From an uncultured Kangiella sp. (GTDB lineage Bacteria; Pseudomonadota; Gammaproteobacteria; Enterobacterales; Kangiellaceae): a stretch of 64,000 nt of DNA. Below, in pieces: positions 55,733 to 64,000 of the stretch (its first letter is position 1; every line of letters begins with the position of its first letter). The stretch is taken from positions 457,469 through 521,468 of the forward strand of contig CANNDL010000001.1 in assembly GCA_947503435.1 (NCBI GenBank), given 5' to 3'. The notes below the pieces were generated by a model, which made no database searches, was not told the DNA's origin, and was given only the letters and a program-made list of their open reading frames with translations. Both the position numbers and the translations under genes were made by a program.

Positions 55733-57058
55733 CTAGTCAATACCAAGCTTTTTAATTTTGTATCGAATTGTGCGAAAACTAATGCCTAATAACTTTGCTG
55801 CTTCGGTTCGGTTCCAACGAGTTTGATTAAGTGCAGCTCTAATCTCCAATTTTTCAATTTCGGCAACATACTCATCTAAACTAAGATCGCCGCGCGAGCT
55901 TAGCTTTGTTTCGGCTTGCGCTTGGGTTGCTGTATTAACGCTATCCGCATGACTGAAGTCAAGGGCATCCAAATTGATTTCGTTACTGTCAGATAAACTT
56001 TCCGCTTTGATCAATATTTTTTTTAATTCACGATAATTATAAGGAAATTTATATCTTTCCAGCTTGGTAAAGGCCTGTTTGGCTAGAGTTTTTTCAGGAC
56101 TAATAGTTGCAACATAGGTATCGATTAGCTCTTTAAAGTCATCGAGACGGTGCTCGATTGAAGGAATTGATAATTGCAAAACGTCTAGCCTAAAGAACAA
56201 GTCTTCACGAAGTTGTAGATTAGCTACATATTTGTCTAAGTTGACTTCGGTGCACACAATCGCTCGTATATCAACAAGCTTTTCTTTGTTGTCATCCATA
56301 GCTATAGTTTTAGTTTCTAATACTTGCAGTAGCTTCTTTTGTGAAGCTTTATCCAAAAGATGAATGTTATTGATGATAAGGCTGCTTTTATGCGCTTGCA
56401 GGAAAATATTGTTATCAGAACAAGAGAATATCAATTCGTCAATTTGTTCCGATTGAAGGGTGTTGCAATCTAAATAAACTTCCTGGTAATCGCCACGAGA
56501 GCTTTGACTATGAATGTATTTTGCAACTTTTTCTTTTTCAGTGCCTTTCGCGCCATTAATAATAGCGGGCGCATTTGTTTTATGAACTTTGCTAAGTTGA
56601 GTTTTAAACTCTGAAATGGCTTGGCCGGAGCCGTAAAAATATTCTATCGGATAGTTTTCTTCGGAAGAAGCTTGTTCGGCATTGTACTTAAATGCATTTT
56701 GAATTAGTTGACGAAGTTGCACTAATTCTATGGGCTTAGCCAAAAAGTCAAATGCACCAAGCTTCATGGCTTTTACGGCTGTGTCAGTATTGCCGAACGC
56801 GGTAATTACAGCGATTGGCATTTGTGGTAGCTCTTTATGACAGTGCTCAACAATACTGAGGCCATTACCGTCAGGTAGCTTCATGTCAGTAATACAAAAG
56901 TTGTACTGTGTGCTTCGTAAATGTTTCATTGCTTCAGCAACGTCTTTTGCACAATCTACTTCGATATTCATTTGCAACAAACTCATAGCAAGCAAATGAC
57001 GTATATCGGCTTCGTCGTCTATGACTAAGACTTTAGGGTTTTCAATCGGTATGTCCAT
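55733..57058 (-). CDS. pilR: PilR-like response regulator with degenerate AAA+ domain
   Basis: A 441-residue NtrC-family layout. The receiver (about 8-120) is intact, with Asp14/Asp15, phosphoacceptor Asp58 in CITDMKLPDG, Thr87 and Lys108. The central AAA+ domain (about 140-365) is changed: the Walker A position reads NGAKGTEKEK (the Gly before Lys is Glu), the Walker B acidic pair is Asn230-Asn231 in SLIINNIHLL, and no GAFTGA loop is present where sigma-54 would be contacted. The arginine-finger strand REDLFFRLDVLQLSIP remains. The Fis-type HTH (about 405-440, RWNRTEAAKLLGISFRTIRY) is intact. It is coupled to pilS by a 17-base overlap. ATG 57058 is chosen over a TTG at 57073. It may regulate sigma-70 promoters rather than sigma-54. 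Confidence 0.8.
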   Translation of the reverse strand: MDIPIENPKVLVIDDEADIRHLLAMSLLQMNIEVDCAKDVAEAMKHLRSTQYNFCITDMKLPDGNGLSIVEHCHKELPQMPIAVITAFGNTDTAVKAMKLGAFDFLAKPIELVQLRQLIQNAFKYNAEQASSEENYPIEYFYGSGQAISEFKTQLSKVHKTNAPAIINGAKGTEKEKVAKYIHSQSSRGDYQEVYLDCNTLQSEQIDELIFSCSDNNIFLQAHKSSLIINNIHLLDKASQKKLLQVLETKTIAMDDNKEKLVDIRAIVCTEVNLDKYVANLQLREDLFFRLDVLQLSIPSIEHRLDDFKELIDTYVATISPEKTLAKQAFTKLERYKFPYNYRELKKILIKAESLSDSNEINLDALDFSHADSVNTATQAQAETKLSSRGDLSLDEYVAEIEKLEIRAALNQTRWNRTEAAKLLGISFRTIRYKIKKLGID

Positions 57059-58619
57059 AATAATCGTGATCAAAAATGATTCTTAAACATGCGCCTCCAA
57101 AAGCTACCGGTATCGACTCAAGCTGAGCACCATTGGCTTCGCATAATTCTTTGGAGATGTAGAGGCCTAAGCCTGTTCCATCATGGTTTGTGGTGTAGAA
57201 GGGTTCAAATATTTTTTCTACTTTGTCTAAGGGAATCCCAACTCCTTGATCGATAATATCTAAGTAAACTTGTCGGCTTTGTTGTTGAGTTCCTATGGAT
57301 AGGTTAATAGTATGCTGTTTGGTGTTGATATAGCTATACTTTAATCCATTCTCAAATAAATTTGAGAGGATTTGTTTCAACTGACTTTGATCAAATTTTA
57401 TTTTTAGCTCTTCATCAATTGGGCTAACAAAAATTTCAGCAGGGTGTTTTAAGCCTTGCTTAAATTCATGTATAAAACTTTTTAGAAACCGATCTAATAG
57501 AATATCTTGTCGTGTTGGCGTTTTACGCTTTGAAACCATTTGTACATTTTCGATAATGTTATTAATGCGCTTAGATTGACGCTGAATGATTTGTAGTAAA
57601 TCTTTCTCTTGCTGAGAAGTCGTTTCTAATTCATCAAACATCTGACTTGCTTGATTGATAGCACTTAGAGGGTTTCGGATTTCATGGGCAATACTGGCCG
57701 TTAATTGACCCAAAGAGGCCAATTTAGCTTGTTGGATTTTTTTTGAGATCTCGGAATAATCTTCTAGTGCTATAAGGATTTTGTCATCGTTGTTCATTTT
57801 TACAAATTTAGGTAACAACCTTGGACTGGATTTTTCAGCTTTGAAAATAGTACCTTCTAATTCATTTCCTTGCATATTTTGCATCTGCTCAAATAAACTA
57901 GGTGCTAAATGTCGGAGATTTTGACCAACAGGGCTAGTTGGGTTTCCTAAATGATACCATGCAATTTTATTGATATAGAGAATGGTACTAGTATCTGAAG
58001 TAACAATAATCCCGCGTTTCATATTGTTAATAATGCTGCTATTTAGCTGGTGCATATCGCTTATTAAGTAACTATTTTCAAGTGCTTCAGATTCATAGTT
58101 AGTCAATCGTCTAGCGAGGAAGTTACCTAAAAGAGAAACCGTTAATATCGCAAAAGTTTGCAGGGATAGATCCATATAATCCGCATTAGCCAATCCATTA
58201 TTTTTAATCCAATGGACAATAAAGAGCGAAATAGCCGCGGCCAAGCCATACAAAAGCGCTAGTCTATGTCTTAATAACAATATAGCGAAAACTGATACAA
58301 TTCCCATAATCACTGCAAAGCCTGCAGTTTCGGCAGGTCCGGCTAAAGCCATTAGCGATAAAAACCCTATATCAAGCATTGGCATTATGATCGACATGAG
58401 GTTAAAACGTTGCTCTGAAAGCGAAATAAAAATCAGTAAAGTTGAAACAATAAGATAGCTAATGGCTACCGAGCTATAAAGTTGAGAATTAAAAAAGGGA
58501 AGTTTAAGTTCAAAAATATAAGGGCTAATTAGGAAATAGAATGCAACAGCCAATCTTACTAAGCTGTAATAGCGCATAAACTGCCAGCCTAACTCAAGCT
58601 TTTGGTCCTTCGCTACCAA
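57042..58619 (-). CDS. pilS: PilS-like membrane sensor histidine kinase
   Basis: A 525-residue sensor with about six N-terminal transmembrane helices (residues about 15-170), a PAS-like cytoplasmic segment (about 195-290), and a complete kinase core: H-box SIAHEIRNPLSAI, N-box SNLFENGLKYS, G1 DQGVGI, F-box FEPFYTT and G2 GTGLGLYIS. In Pseudomonas, PilS phosphorylates PilR and responds to PilA in the membrane. The start is inferred: TTG 58619 with GGGGA upstream, because the frame has no earlier ATG; a nine-codon ORF with a much stronger ribosome binding site ends across it (see findings). Confidence 0.88.
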   Translation of the reverse strand: MVAKDQKLELGWQFMRYYSLVRLAVAFYFLISPYIFELKLPFFNSQLYSSVAISYLIVSTLLIFISLSEQRFNLMSIIMPMLDIGFLSLMALAGPAETAGFAVIMGIVSVFAILLLRHRLALLYGLAAAISLFIVHWIKNNGLANADYMDLSLQTFAILTVSLLGNFLARRLTNYESEALENSYLISDMHQLNSSIINNMKRGIIVTSDTSTILYINKIAWYHLGNPTSPVGQNLRHLAPSLFEQMQNMQGNELEGTIFKAEKSSPRLLPKFVKMNNDDKILIALEDYSEISKKIQQAKLASLGQLTASIAHEIRNPLSAINQASQMFDELETTSQQEKDLLQIIQRQSKRINNIIENVQMVSKRKTPTRQDILLDRFLKSFIHEFKQGLKHPAEIFVSPIDEELKIKFDQSQLKQILSNLFENGLKYSYINTKQHTINLSIGTQQQSRQVYLDIIDQGVGIPLDKVEKIFEPFYTTNHDGTGLGLYISKELCEANGAQLESIPVAFGGACLRIIFDHDYYGHTD

Positions 58620-58642
58620 TGTGTCATCCCCAAGAACATCAT
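58613..58642 (-). other. nine-codon leader ORF overlapping the pilS start
   Basis: ATG ATG at 58642-58637 opens a frame of nine codons (MMFLGMTHW) ending in TAG at 58615-58613, across the TTG start of pilS. AAGGAG is eight bases before the ATG, the strongest ribosome binding site in the region. It could couple translation into pilS, or mark a sequencing error near the pilS start. Confidence 0.35.
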
Positions 58643-58766
58643 TATTATCTCTCCTTAGTTGAAGATTAAATATATCTTGCGACTATTTCAAGGAATATTC
58701 GGATAACTCTTTGAAAAATTGCGTAAATGTTGGAAAATAGACATAAAATATTGATTGAGTGTTCTA

Positions 58767-60383
58767 ATGCGAATAGCCATTGCCCAAAACAATTATATAG
58801 TAGGCGACATACGTCATAATTTAGATCTTATTAAGATTTCATTGCAACAAGCTGAAGCTGCAAATGCGGATTTATTAGTGCTCTCAGAGCTGGCTCTATG
58901 CTCTTATCCTCCAGAAGATTTACTGTTACGTTCTGACTTGTATACTTTAATTGAGCAGGGGTTGAAAGAGCTTTGTCAATTAAACTCTTCTGTTGCATTG
59001 GTAGTAGGTCATCCTGAAAAAGAAGATGATGAAATATTCAATAGCGCTAGTTTCATTCATAGTGGCAAAATCAAAGCCACTTATCGAAAGCAACTGTTAC
59101 CTAATTATTCAGTATTTGACGAAAAACGTTATTTTAACGCTGGTGATAAAGATTGTGTGATTCCTTTTAAGGGCGTAAATGTGGGCTTGGTTATTTGTGA
59201 AGATTTATGGTTTCCGGGGCCAACGGCTTCTTGCAAGGCTGCAGGTGCGGATATAGTTGTAAGCCCTAATGCCTCGCCGTACTATTTTGGTAAAGGTCAT
59301 AGACGAGAAGAGGAAGTGGGTGCTCGTGCTAAAGAAAACAACTTGCCAGTACTGTACGTTAATCAAATCGGCGGTCAAGATGAGTTATTATTTGATGGCG
59401 CTTCGATTGCTTATGATGCTAATGGCGAGACTATCTTTACTGCAAATGAGTTCGCTGAAGATTTTGTGTTGTTTGAATTTGACAAAGCTTCGAATCAAAT
59501 CAGCACAAAGCGAGAGAATTCTCTGCAACTTCATGATGAAGCTGAAATCTGGCAGGCTTTAGTATTAGGTACTCGAGACTATATTCATAAAAATGGTATG
59601 CAAGGGGCATTATTGGGGTTATCCGGTGGAATAGACTCGGCAGTAACATTAGCGGTGGCAGTTGATGCGCTAGGTGCTGAAAACGTCAATGCGGTGATGA
59701 TGCCATTTAAATACACCGCTAGTATGAGTATTGAAGATGCCAAGGCTGAAGCAGAAGCACTAGGCATCGAGTTTGATATTATTTCAATTGAGCCTATGTA
59801 CGAAGCTTTTATGGGGCAACTTGCCGAAAAATTTGCCGGTACAGAGCCAAATGTAACCGAGCAAAACATTCAAGCCCGTTCACGTGGTGCTTTGTTAATG
59901 GCTTTATCCAATAAGTTTGGTCGAATTGTATTAACTACCGGTAATAAGTCAGAAGTTGCAGTAGGTTATTGTACTTTGTATGGTGATATGTGTGGTGGCT
60001 TTAATCCGCTTAAAGATGTGCCAAAAACGATGGTTTATAAATTAGCTAAATATCGCAACACTATTTCACCAGTGATTCCCGAACGAGTGATTACACGTGC
60101 GCCATCCGCAGAGTTAGCACCTGAACAAAAAGATGAGGATAATTTACCACCTTATGATATTCTCGATCCTATTCTAGAGGCTTATGTAGAAGATGATAAA
60201 TCTATTGCAGAAATCGTCGCTTTAGGTTTTGATGAAGCCGTAGTCAGAAGAGTTATCTACCTTGTTGATATAAGTGAGCATAAGCGCCGTCAATCGGCTC
60301 CAGGAGTTCGTATAAGCTCTAGAGCGTTCGGGCGTGATCGACGTTATCCGATAACTTCGGGTTACGGACGTCAGTTTAAATAA
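58767..60383 (+). CDS. nadE: glutamine-dependent NAD+ synthetase
   Basis: Amidates nicotinic acid adenine dinucleotide to NAD+. The N-terminal nitrilase-type glutaminase domain has SELALCSYPPEDLLLR (Glu), ATYRKQLLPNY (Lys) and LVICEDLWF (Cys in the ICED motif); the C-terminal ligase domain has the PP-loop GLSGGIDSAVTL and the block TGNKSEVAVGYCTLYGDM. ATG 58767 (MRIAIAQNNYIVGDI) gives 538 residues, the normal size for the two-domain enzyme. The P-II gene glnB follows after 18 bases, so they are probably one operon. Confidence 0.95.
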   Translation: MRIAIAQNNYIVGDIRHNLDLIKISLQQAEAANADLLVLSELALCSYPPEDLLLRSDLYTLIEQGLKELCQLNSSVALVVGHPEKEDDEIFNSASFIHSGKIKATYRKQLLPNYSVFDEKRYFNAGDKDCVIPFKGVNVGLVICEDLWFPGPTASCKAAGADIVVSPNASPYYFGKGHRREEEVGARAKENNLPVLYVNQIGGQDELLFDGASIAYDANGETIFTANEFAEDFVLFEFDKASNQISTKRENSLQLHDEAEIWQALVLGTRDYIHKNGMQGALLGLSGGIDSAVTLAVAVDALGAENVNAVMMPFKYTASMSIEDAKAEAEALGIEFDIISIEPMYEAFMGQLAEKFAGTEPNVTEQNIQARSRGALLMALSNKFGRIVLTTGNKSEVAVGYCTLYGDMCGGFNPLKDVPKTMVYKLAKYRNTISPVIPERVITRAPSAELAPEQKDEDNLPPYDILDPILEAYVEDDKSIAEIVALGFDEAVVRRVIYLVDISEHKRRQSAPGVRISSRAFGRDRRYPITSGYGRQFK

Positions 60384-60740
<357 letters not shown>

Positions 60741-60763
60741 GACTAGAATCCTATTCAAATTGT

Positions 60764-60792
60764 AAAAAAAAGGCGCAATAAGCGCCTTTTTT
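60764..60792. terminator. bidirectional rho-independent terminator
   Basis: AAAAAAGGCGC and GCGCCTTTTTT around a short A/T loop. It lies between glnB and the convergent bamD gene and could serve both. Confidence 0.9.
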
Positions 60793-60806
60793 GTATTTTA
60801 TTAAGG

Positions 60807-61571
60807 CTAAAACTCACCCAAATTATAATCTGGATAGTTAAGCAATAATACACGACGATATTGCTCTGCTAACTCAGGAATATCTAACAGCTTATACGAA
60901 TTCACTAAAATCTCTAGCGCTTGTGGCACTGAGGAAGATTTTGGGTAAGCTTCGACAATGTACTTAGCGCGGTTAGCAGCACCAACATAACTGTCTCTTT
61001 CCATATAAAATTTAGCAACGTGAAGTTCATGTTGAGCCAATAAGTTTTTTACCTGGATCATGCGTTGACGAGCATCTGGGGCATATTGGCTTTCGGGATA
61101 AACCTGAACTAACGAGCGAAAGCTATCAAAAGCGGCTTTTAAATTAGACGTATCACGTTTATGAATATCTGCACTGAGTAAGTCTTTAATAAATCCTCGC
61201 TCTTGTTCGTAATACATAATGCCTTTCATGTAATAAATATAATCGAGGCTATCATGCTGCGGATGCTGACGAATAAATCGATCTGCCTGAGTTTGCCCCC
61301 TGTCATACTCACCTTTTTTGAAGTAGGCAAATATCAAGTCTAACTTCACCTGCTCCGAAATTTTTCCAAACGGATAACGAGTATCGATTTCCTCAAGCAA
61401 CTCAATGGCGCGAGTATAATTACCTGAGTTTAACGATGCTTTGGCTTTGGTGGTTAACTCTTGTGCAGTTAAAGATTCAACTTCACTTTTCTTTTCCGCA
61501 TCAGGAGTAGAGGAGCATCCTGCCAAGAAAAGTCCTGCGGCAGCTAAAATTATTAATAATTGTTTTTGCAT
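60807..61571 (-). CDS. bamD: outer membrane protein assembly factor BamD
   Basis: Essential lipoprotein of the BAM complex, which inserts beta-barrels into the outer membrane. The lipoprotein signal ends LFLAGC with Cys19, and about five TPR units follow (AKASLNSGNYTRAIELLEEI, FAYFKKGEYDRGQTQADRFI, VYPESQYAPDARQRM, KFYMERDSYVGAANRAKYIV). The 254-residue length and the divergent rluD neighbour match E. coli-type context. Confidence 0.96.
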   Translation of the reverse strand: MQKQLLIILAAAGLFLAGCSSTPDAEKKSEVESLTAQELTTKAKASLNSGNYTRAIELLEEIDTRYPFGKISEQVKLDLIFAYFKKGEYDRGQTQADRFIRQHPQHDSLDYIYYMKGIMYYEQERGFIKDLLSADIHKRDTSNLKAAFDSFRSLVQVYPESQYAPDARQRMIQVKNLLAQHELHVAKFYMERDSYVGAANRAKYIVEAYPKSSSVPQALEILVNSYKLLDIPELAEQYRRVLLLNYPDYNLGEF

Positions 61572-61612
61572 ATAGATTTTCTGTTTATTTAGAGCCTGTT
61601 ACAATGTGGCTC

Positions 61613-61641
61613 ATTCTAACTGAGCTAGACAGCCACGCCAA
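61613..61641 (-). promoter_or_regulatory. candidate sigma-70 promoter of bamD
   Basis: On the minus strand TTGGCG and TAGAAT are separated by 17 bases, 42 bases upstream of the bamD ATG. The -10 box is one mismatch from consensus. The segment also resembles the start of a tRNA (see findings). Confidence 0.5.
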
Positions 61642-61695
61642 TCTTTTTACGAGAATTTACAATGGCTAACCAGCAAAAATAGGCCTATTACCATT

Positions 61696-62673
61696 ATGAG
61701 CACTCAATCTGTTGAAATCAGACACCTATTTGACGAAAAAGTTTATGGACAACGCCTAGATTTTGCATTGGCACAAGAATTCCCTGAATATTCACGTTCT
61801 AGAATCCAGGATTGGATCAAGAAAGGATTCATTTCCATTAATAACCAAGTGGTTACTAGCCCAAAGCATAAAATGGATGGTTTCGAAGAAATTGAAATTA
61901 ATGCCATCATTGAAGTGCAGGGTGAATGGAAACCACAAGCGATAGAGTTAAACATTGCTTATGAAGATGATGATTTGTTGGTTATTAATAAGCCCAGTGG
62001 CTTAGTAGTACACCCAGGTGCGGGCAATCAAGATGGTACTTTAGTGAATGCACTTCTGCATCATGCGCCAGAGCTTGCCAATTTACCGAGAGCGGGGATT
62101 ATTCATCGATTAGATAAAGAGACCACCGGCCTATTAGTTGTTGCAAAAACTATAGCTGCACATACGGATTTAGTGGAACAGTTACAACGTAGAGCTTTCA
62201 CTCGTGAATATGATGCAGTAACCAACCGAGTAATGGTTTCTGGAGGCACCGTCGATGCGGCTATTGGTCGTCATCCTACTAAGAGAACTTCGATGGCAGT
62301 AACGCCTGATGGTAAACGTGCGATTACTCATTATCGAATTGTTGAGAAATTTTTAGATCATAGCCATATCAAGTTACGCTTAGAAACTGGCCGAACTCAT
62401 CAAATTCGCGTGCATATGGCGCATTTGAAATTCCCTTTAATTGGTGACCCGCTTTATAGCGGTCGTTATCGCACACCCACCAAAATTATTTCAGATTTAA
62501 CGGAACACTTAGGTAAATTTAAGCGACAAGCATTGCACGCCAGTTTGTTAGGTTTAAATCATCCGGCTACCGGTGAATATATCGAGTGGAGAGCTGAATT
62601 GCCTGAAGATATGCAAGGTTTGTTAGTTTCATTGCGAAAAAATAAAGACCATTACGAGAATCAGGAGTCTTAA
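61696..62673 (+). CDS. rluD: 23S rRNA pseudouridine synthase RluD
   Basis: Modifies U1911, U1915 and U1917 (E. coli numbering) in helix 69 of 23S rRNA. An S4-like RNA-binding domain (SRSRIQDWIKKGFISIN) precedes the catalytic domain with Asp140 in GIIHRLDKETTGLLVVAKT and the end RTHQIRVHMAHLKFPLIGD. The 325-residue length and the position beside bamD and pgeF are typical. Confidence 0.96.
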   Translation: MSTQSVEIRHLFDEKVYGQRLDFALAQEFPEYSRSRIQDWIKKGFISINNQVVTSPKHKMDGFEEIEINAIIEVQGEWKPQAIELNIAYEDDDLLVINKPSGLVVHPGAGNQDGTLVNALLHHAPELANLPRAGIIHRLDKETTGLLVVAKTIAAHTDLVEQLQRRAFTREYDAVTNRVMVSGGTVDAAIGRHPTKRTSMAVTPDGKRAITHYRIVEKFLDHSHIKLRLETGRTHQIRVHMAHLKFPLIGDPLYSGRYRTPTKIISDLTEHLGKFKRQALHASLLGLNHPATGEYIEWRAELPEDMQGLLVSLRKNKDHYENQES

Positions 62674-62676
62674 TCA

Positions 62677-63408
62677 TTGCAGTTGATTAGACCTAATTGG
62701 CCTGCACCCAATTATATTCGAGCATTTAGCACGACAAGAAGTGGCGGTGTTAGCACTTTACCCTTTGACTCTATGAACCTTGCAGAGCATGTCGGTGACG
62801 ATGTTAACTCAGTCGTAGAAAATCGACAGCGACTGCAAAGGAATATCAATCATCCCATCAATCCTAACTGGCTAACGCAAACACATTCCGATAGAGTGGT
62901 TGAGTATGCTGAAACCTCTTGTGGAGTAGAAGCCGATGGTGTTTTTTCTAGCAATAAGGAGCAAGTATGCGTCGTAATGACAGCCGATTGCTTGCCTGTT
63001 TTGCTTTGTTCAAGAAATGGTGATTTTGTGGCTGCGATTCATGCTGGTTGGCGTGGATTGGCAAATGGAATTTTAATTAATGCAGTAAAAAAATATTCGA
63101 ATCCAGAATTGTTAATGGCCTGGATTGGCCCTGCAATTAGTCAGCAATTTTTTGAAGTGGGCTCTGATGTGAGAGATGCTTTTGTAAGTACAGATCCCAA
63201 ATGCTCTAATTTTTTTATAGCAAAAAATAGCAATAAGTACCTCGCCGATTTAGCGGCTATTGCCGAATACCAACTTTCAAATCTTGGAGCTGACGTTTAT
63301 CAAAGTGGTCTTTGTAGCTACCAAAATAAGCAAGATTTTTTCTCTTATCGCCGTGATGGTCACACTGGAAGAATGGCTTCCATGATTTGGATTGGTGGCG
63401 ATTTATGA
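62677..63408 (+). CDS. pgeF: peptidoglycan editing factor PgeF (laccase-domain, YfiH family)
   Basis: YfiH/PgeF removes aberrant L-Ser-containing muropeptide precursors in E. coli; some relatives have polyphenol oxidase or purine nucleosidase activity. The metal/cysteine motif is intact: LTQTHSDRVVEY (His), MTADCLPVLLC (Cys) and AIHAGWRGLANGI (His). Starts at TTG 62677 with AGGAG upstream, four bases after rluD, and ends overlapping the acyltransferase start by ATGA. The 243-residue length is normal. Confidence 0.94.
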   Translation: MQLIRPNWPAPNYIRAFSTTRSGGVSTLPFDSMNLAEHVGDDVNSVVENRQRLQRNINHPINPNWLTQTHSDRVVEYAETSCGVEADGVFSSNKEQVCVVMTADCLPVLLCSRNGDFVAAIHAGWRGLANGILINAVKKYSNPELLMAWIGPAISQQFFEVGSDVRDAFVSTDPKCSNFFIAKNSNKYLADLAAIAEYQLSNLGADVYQSGLCSYQNKQDFFSYRRDGHTGRMASMIWIGGDL

Positions 63409-64000
63409 CTTCATCAATAGCGATTTGGTCGTTTATCTTAATTCTAGTATTGGCTTTATTAGCTGATTTGAATCGTATTGGTAAACGTTATAATCAAGTT
63501 GATTGGGGATCTAAATTTTTAAACAAAATCGATGGTGTTTTTCGTTACTACTGTCTTAATTTTCATAATTTAAAATTTGATGGCATCGATCCCAAAGCTA
63601 ATCGCTTTCATTTGCCGAATGAAGGTGGCGCTCTAGTGATTTCCAATCATTTGTCCGGAATTGATCCTTTCTTCCTAATTGCTGCATGCGATAGACCGAT
63701 CCGCTTTATGATCGCCAAAGAAGAATACGAACGGTGGTATTTAAAATGGTTATTTAAAGGCGCTGGCTGTATTCCTGTCGATAGGACAGGGCGCGCGGAT
63801 ATTGCATTTCGTCAAGCAAAAAGGGCTTTAGATCATGGTGAAATCATCGCTTTATTCCCTCATGGAAAAATTCACCTAGACCATGAGCAACCTTATAGAG
63901 TGAAACCCGGGATTAAAAAGCTAGCTGAGTTATCTAAGGTGACTATTTTTGTAGCGCGTTTAACCGGTGTCAGAGGGCAAGGCGATGTATTTTCCCCTTT
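63405..64000 (+). CDS. PlsC-like lysophospholipid acyltransferase, truncated at window end
   Basis: ATG 63405 overlaps the pgeF stop and opens a frame that runs to the window edge (198 codons seen). One N-terminal membrane helix (IWSFILILVLALLADL) is followed by the acyltransferase fold: the HX4D catalytic motif in ISNHLSGIDPFF, then the block GCIPVDRTGRADIAFRQAK. The glycerophosphate-binding motif normally written FPEGTR reads FPHGKIH here, replacing the Glu by His. It is most likely a 1-acylglycerol-3-phosphate acyltransferase-family enzyme, though this motif change leaves the exact substrate open. It is cotranscribed with rluD-pgeF. Confidence 0.85.
   Translation, partial: MTSSIAIWSFILILVLALLADLNRIGKRYNQVDWGSKFLNKIDGVFRYYCLNFHNLKFDGIDPKANRFHLPNEGGALVISNHLSGIDPFFLIAACDRPIRFMIAKEEYERWYLKWLFKGAGCIPVDRTGRADIAFRQAKRALDHGEIIALFPHGKIHLDHEQPYRVKPGIKKLAELSKVTIFVARLTGVRGQGDVFSP

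Overview
The window is a gap-free stretch of ordinary bacterial chromosome. It is low in G+C, almost fully coding, and contains no rRNA, tRNA, insertion sequence, prophage or CRISPR array that I could recognise. Several gene orders are typical of Gammaproteobacteria: cmk-rpsA-ihfB-lapA-lapB-pyrF, bamD divergent from rluD-pgeF, ruvC-ruvA beside aspS, and pilS-pilR. With the low G+C, the complete histidine and tyrosine catabolic loci, the rhombosortase and the many secreted peptidases, this suggests a heterotrophic, amino-acid-consuming, probably marine gammaproteobacterium, perhaps related to Kangiella or Aliikangiella. The genus-level guess is inference only.

Layout. 0-5 kb: tilS (open to the left edge), a patatin-like phospholipase, a small lytic transglycosylase and proS. 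5-13.5 kb: a small lipoprotein, a YtcJ-type amidohydrolase, aspS, ruvC-ruvA (ruvB is not next to them), a secreted SEL1 protein and a membrane-anchored oligopeptidase B-like enzyme. 13.7-20 kb: hisC-cmk-rpsA-ihfB-lapA-lapB-pyrF, a core block for translation, nucleotide synthesis and LPS homeostasis. 20-23 kb: a ComEA-like exported protein, a rhombosortase cotranscribed with an XRE regulator behind two perfect palindromes, and a DUF4139 protein.

23.3-32.5 kb: a histidine-utilisation locus on both strands (hutH, hutU, hutC, hutG, hutI, hutF) with a perfect HutC-type operator between hutC and hutG. It encodes the five-step route through formylglutamate and carries two extra genes, an alpha/beta hydrolase and a GNAT acetyltransferase. 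32.5-35.2 kb: a two-gene unit of a periplasmic ABC_sub_bind-like protein and a membrane hybrid-kinase-like protein that has lost its catalytic motifs. 35-40 kb: ung, a DUF6763-like protein, an outer-membrane barrel and slt70. 40-45.2 kb: phenylalanine/tyrosine catabolism (phhA, hppD, hmgA, a fumarylacetoacetase, maiA).

45.2-50 kb: a secreted HAF-repeat/DUF3466 protein with a GlyGly-CTERM-like tail (a probable rhombosortase substrate), a lipoprotein, and a large S9 peptidase fused to SEL1 repeats and a DUF3859-like domain. 50-53.6 kb: electron transfer flavoprotein and its ubiquinone oxidoreductase (etfD divergent from etfB-etfA), which would feed electrons from acyl-CoA and amino-acid oxidation into the quinone pool. 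53.6-58.6 kb: ppnN, a FimT/GspH pseudopilin and a PilS-PilR-like pair in which the regulator's AAA+ motor is degenerate. 58.7-64 kb: nadE-glnB, bamD, rluD, pgeF and a truncated PlsC-family acyltransferase at the right edge.

The best candidates for undescribed biology are the pseudokinase/binding-protein pair (32.5-35.2 kb), the PilR-like protein without ATPase or sigma-54 contact motifs (55.7-57.1 kb), the XRE-rhombosortase unit with its tandem operator (20.4-21.5 kb) and the S9-SEL1-DUF3859 fusion (47.2-50.0 kb). All functional assignments come from reading the sequence and from memory of the families. No database search was possible.
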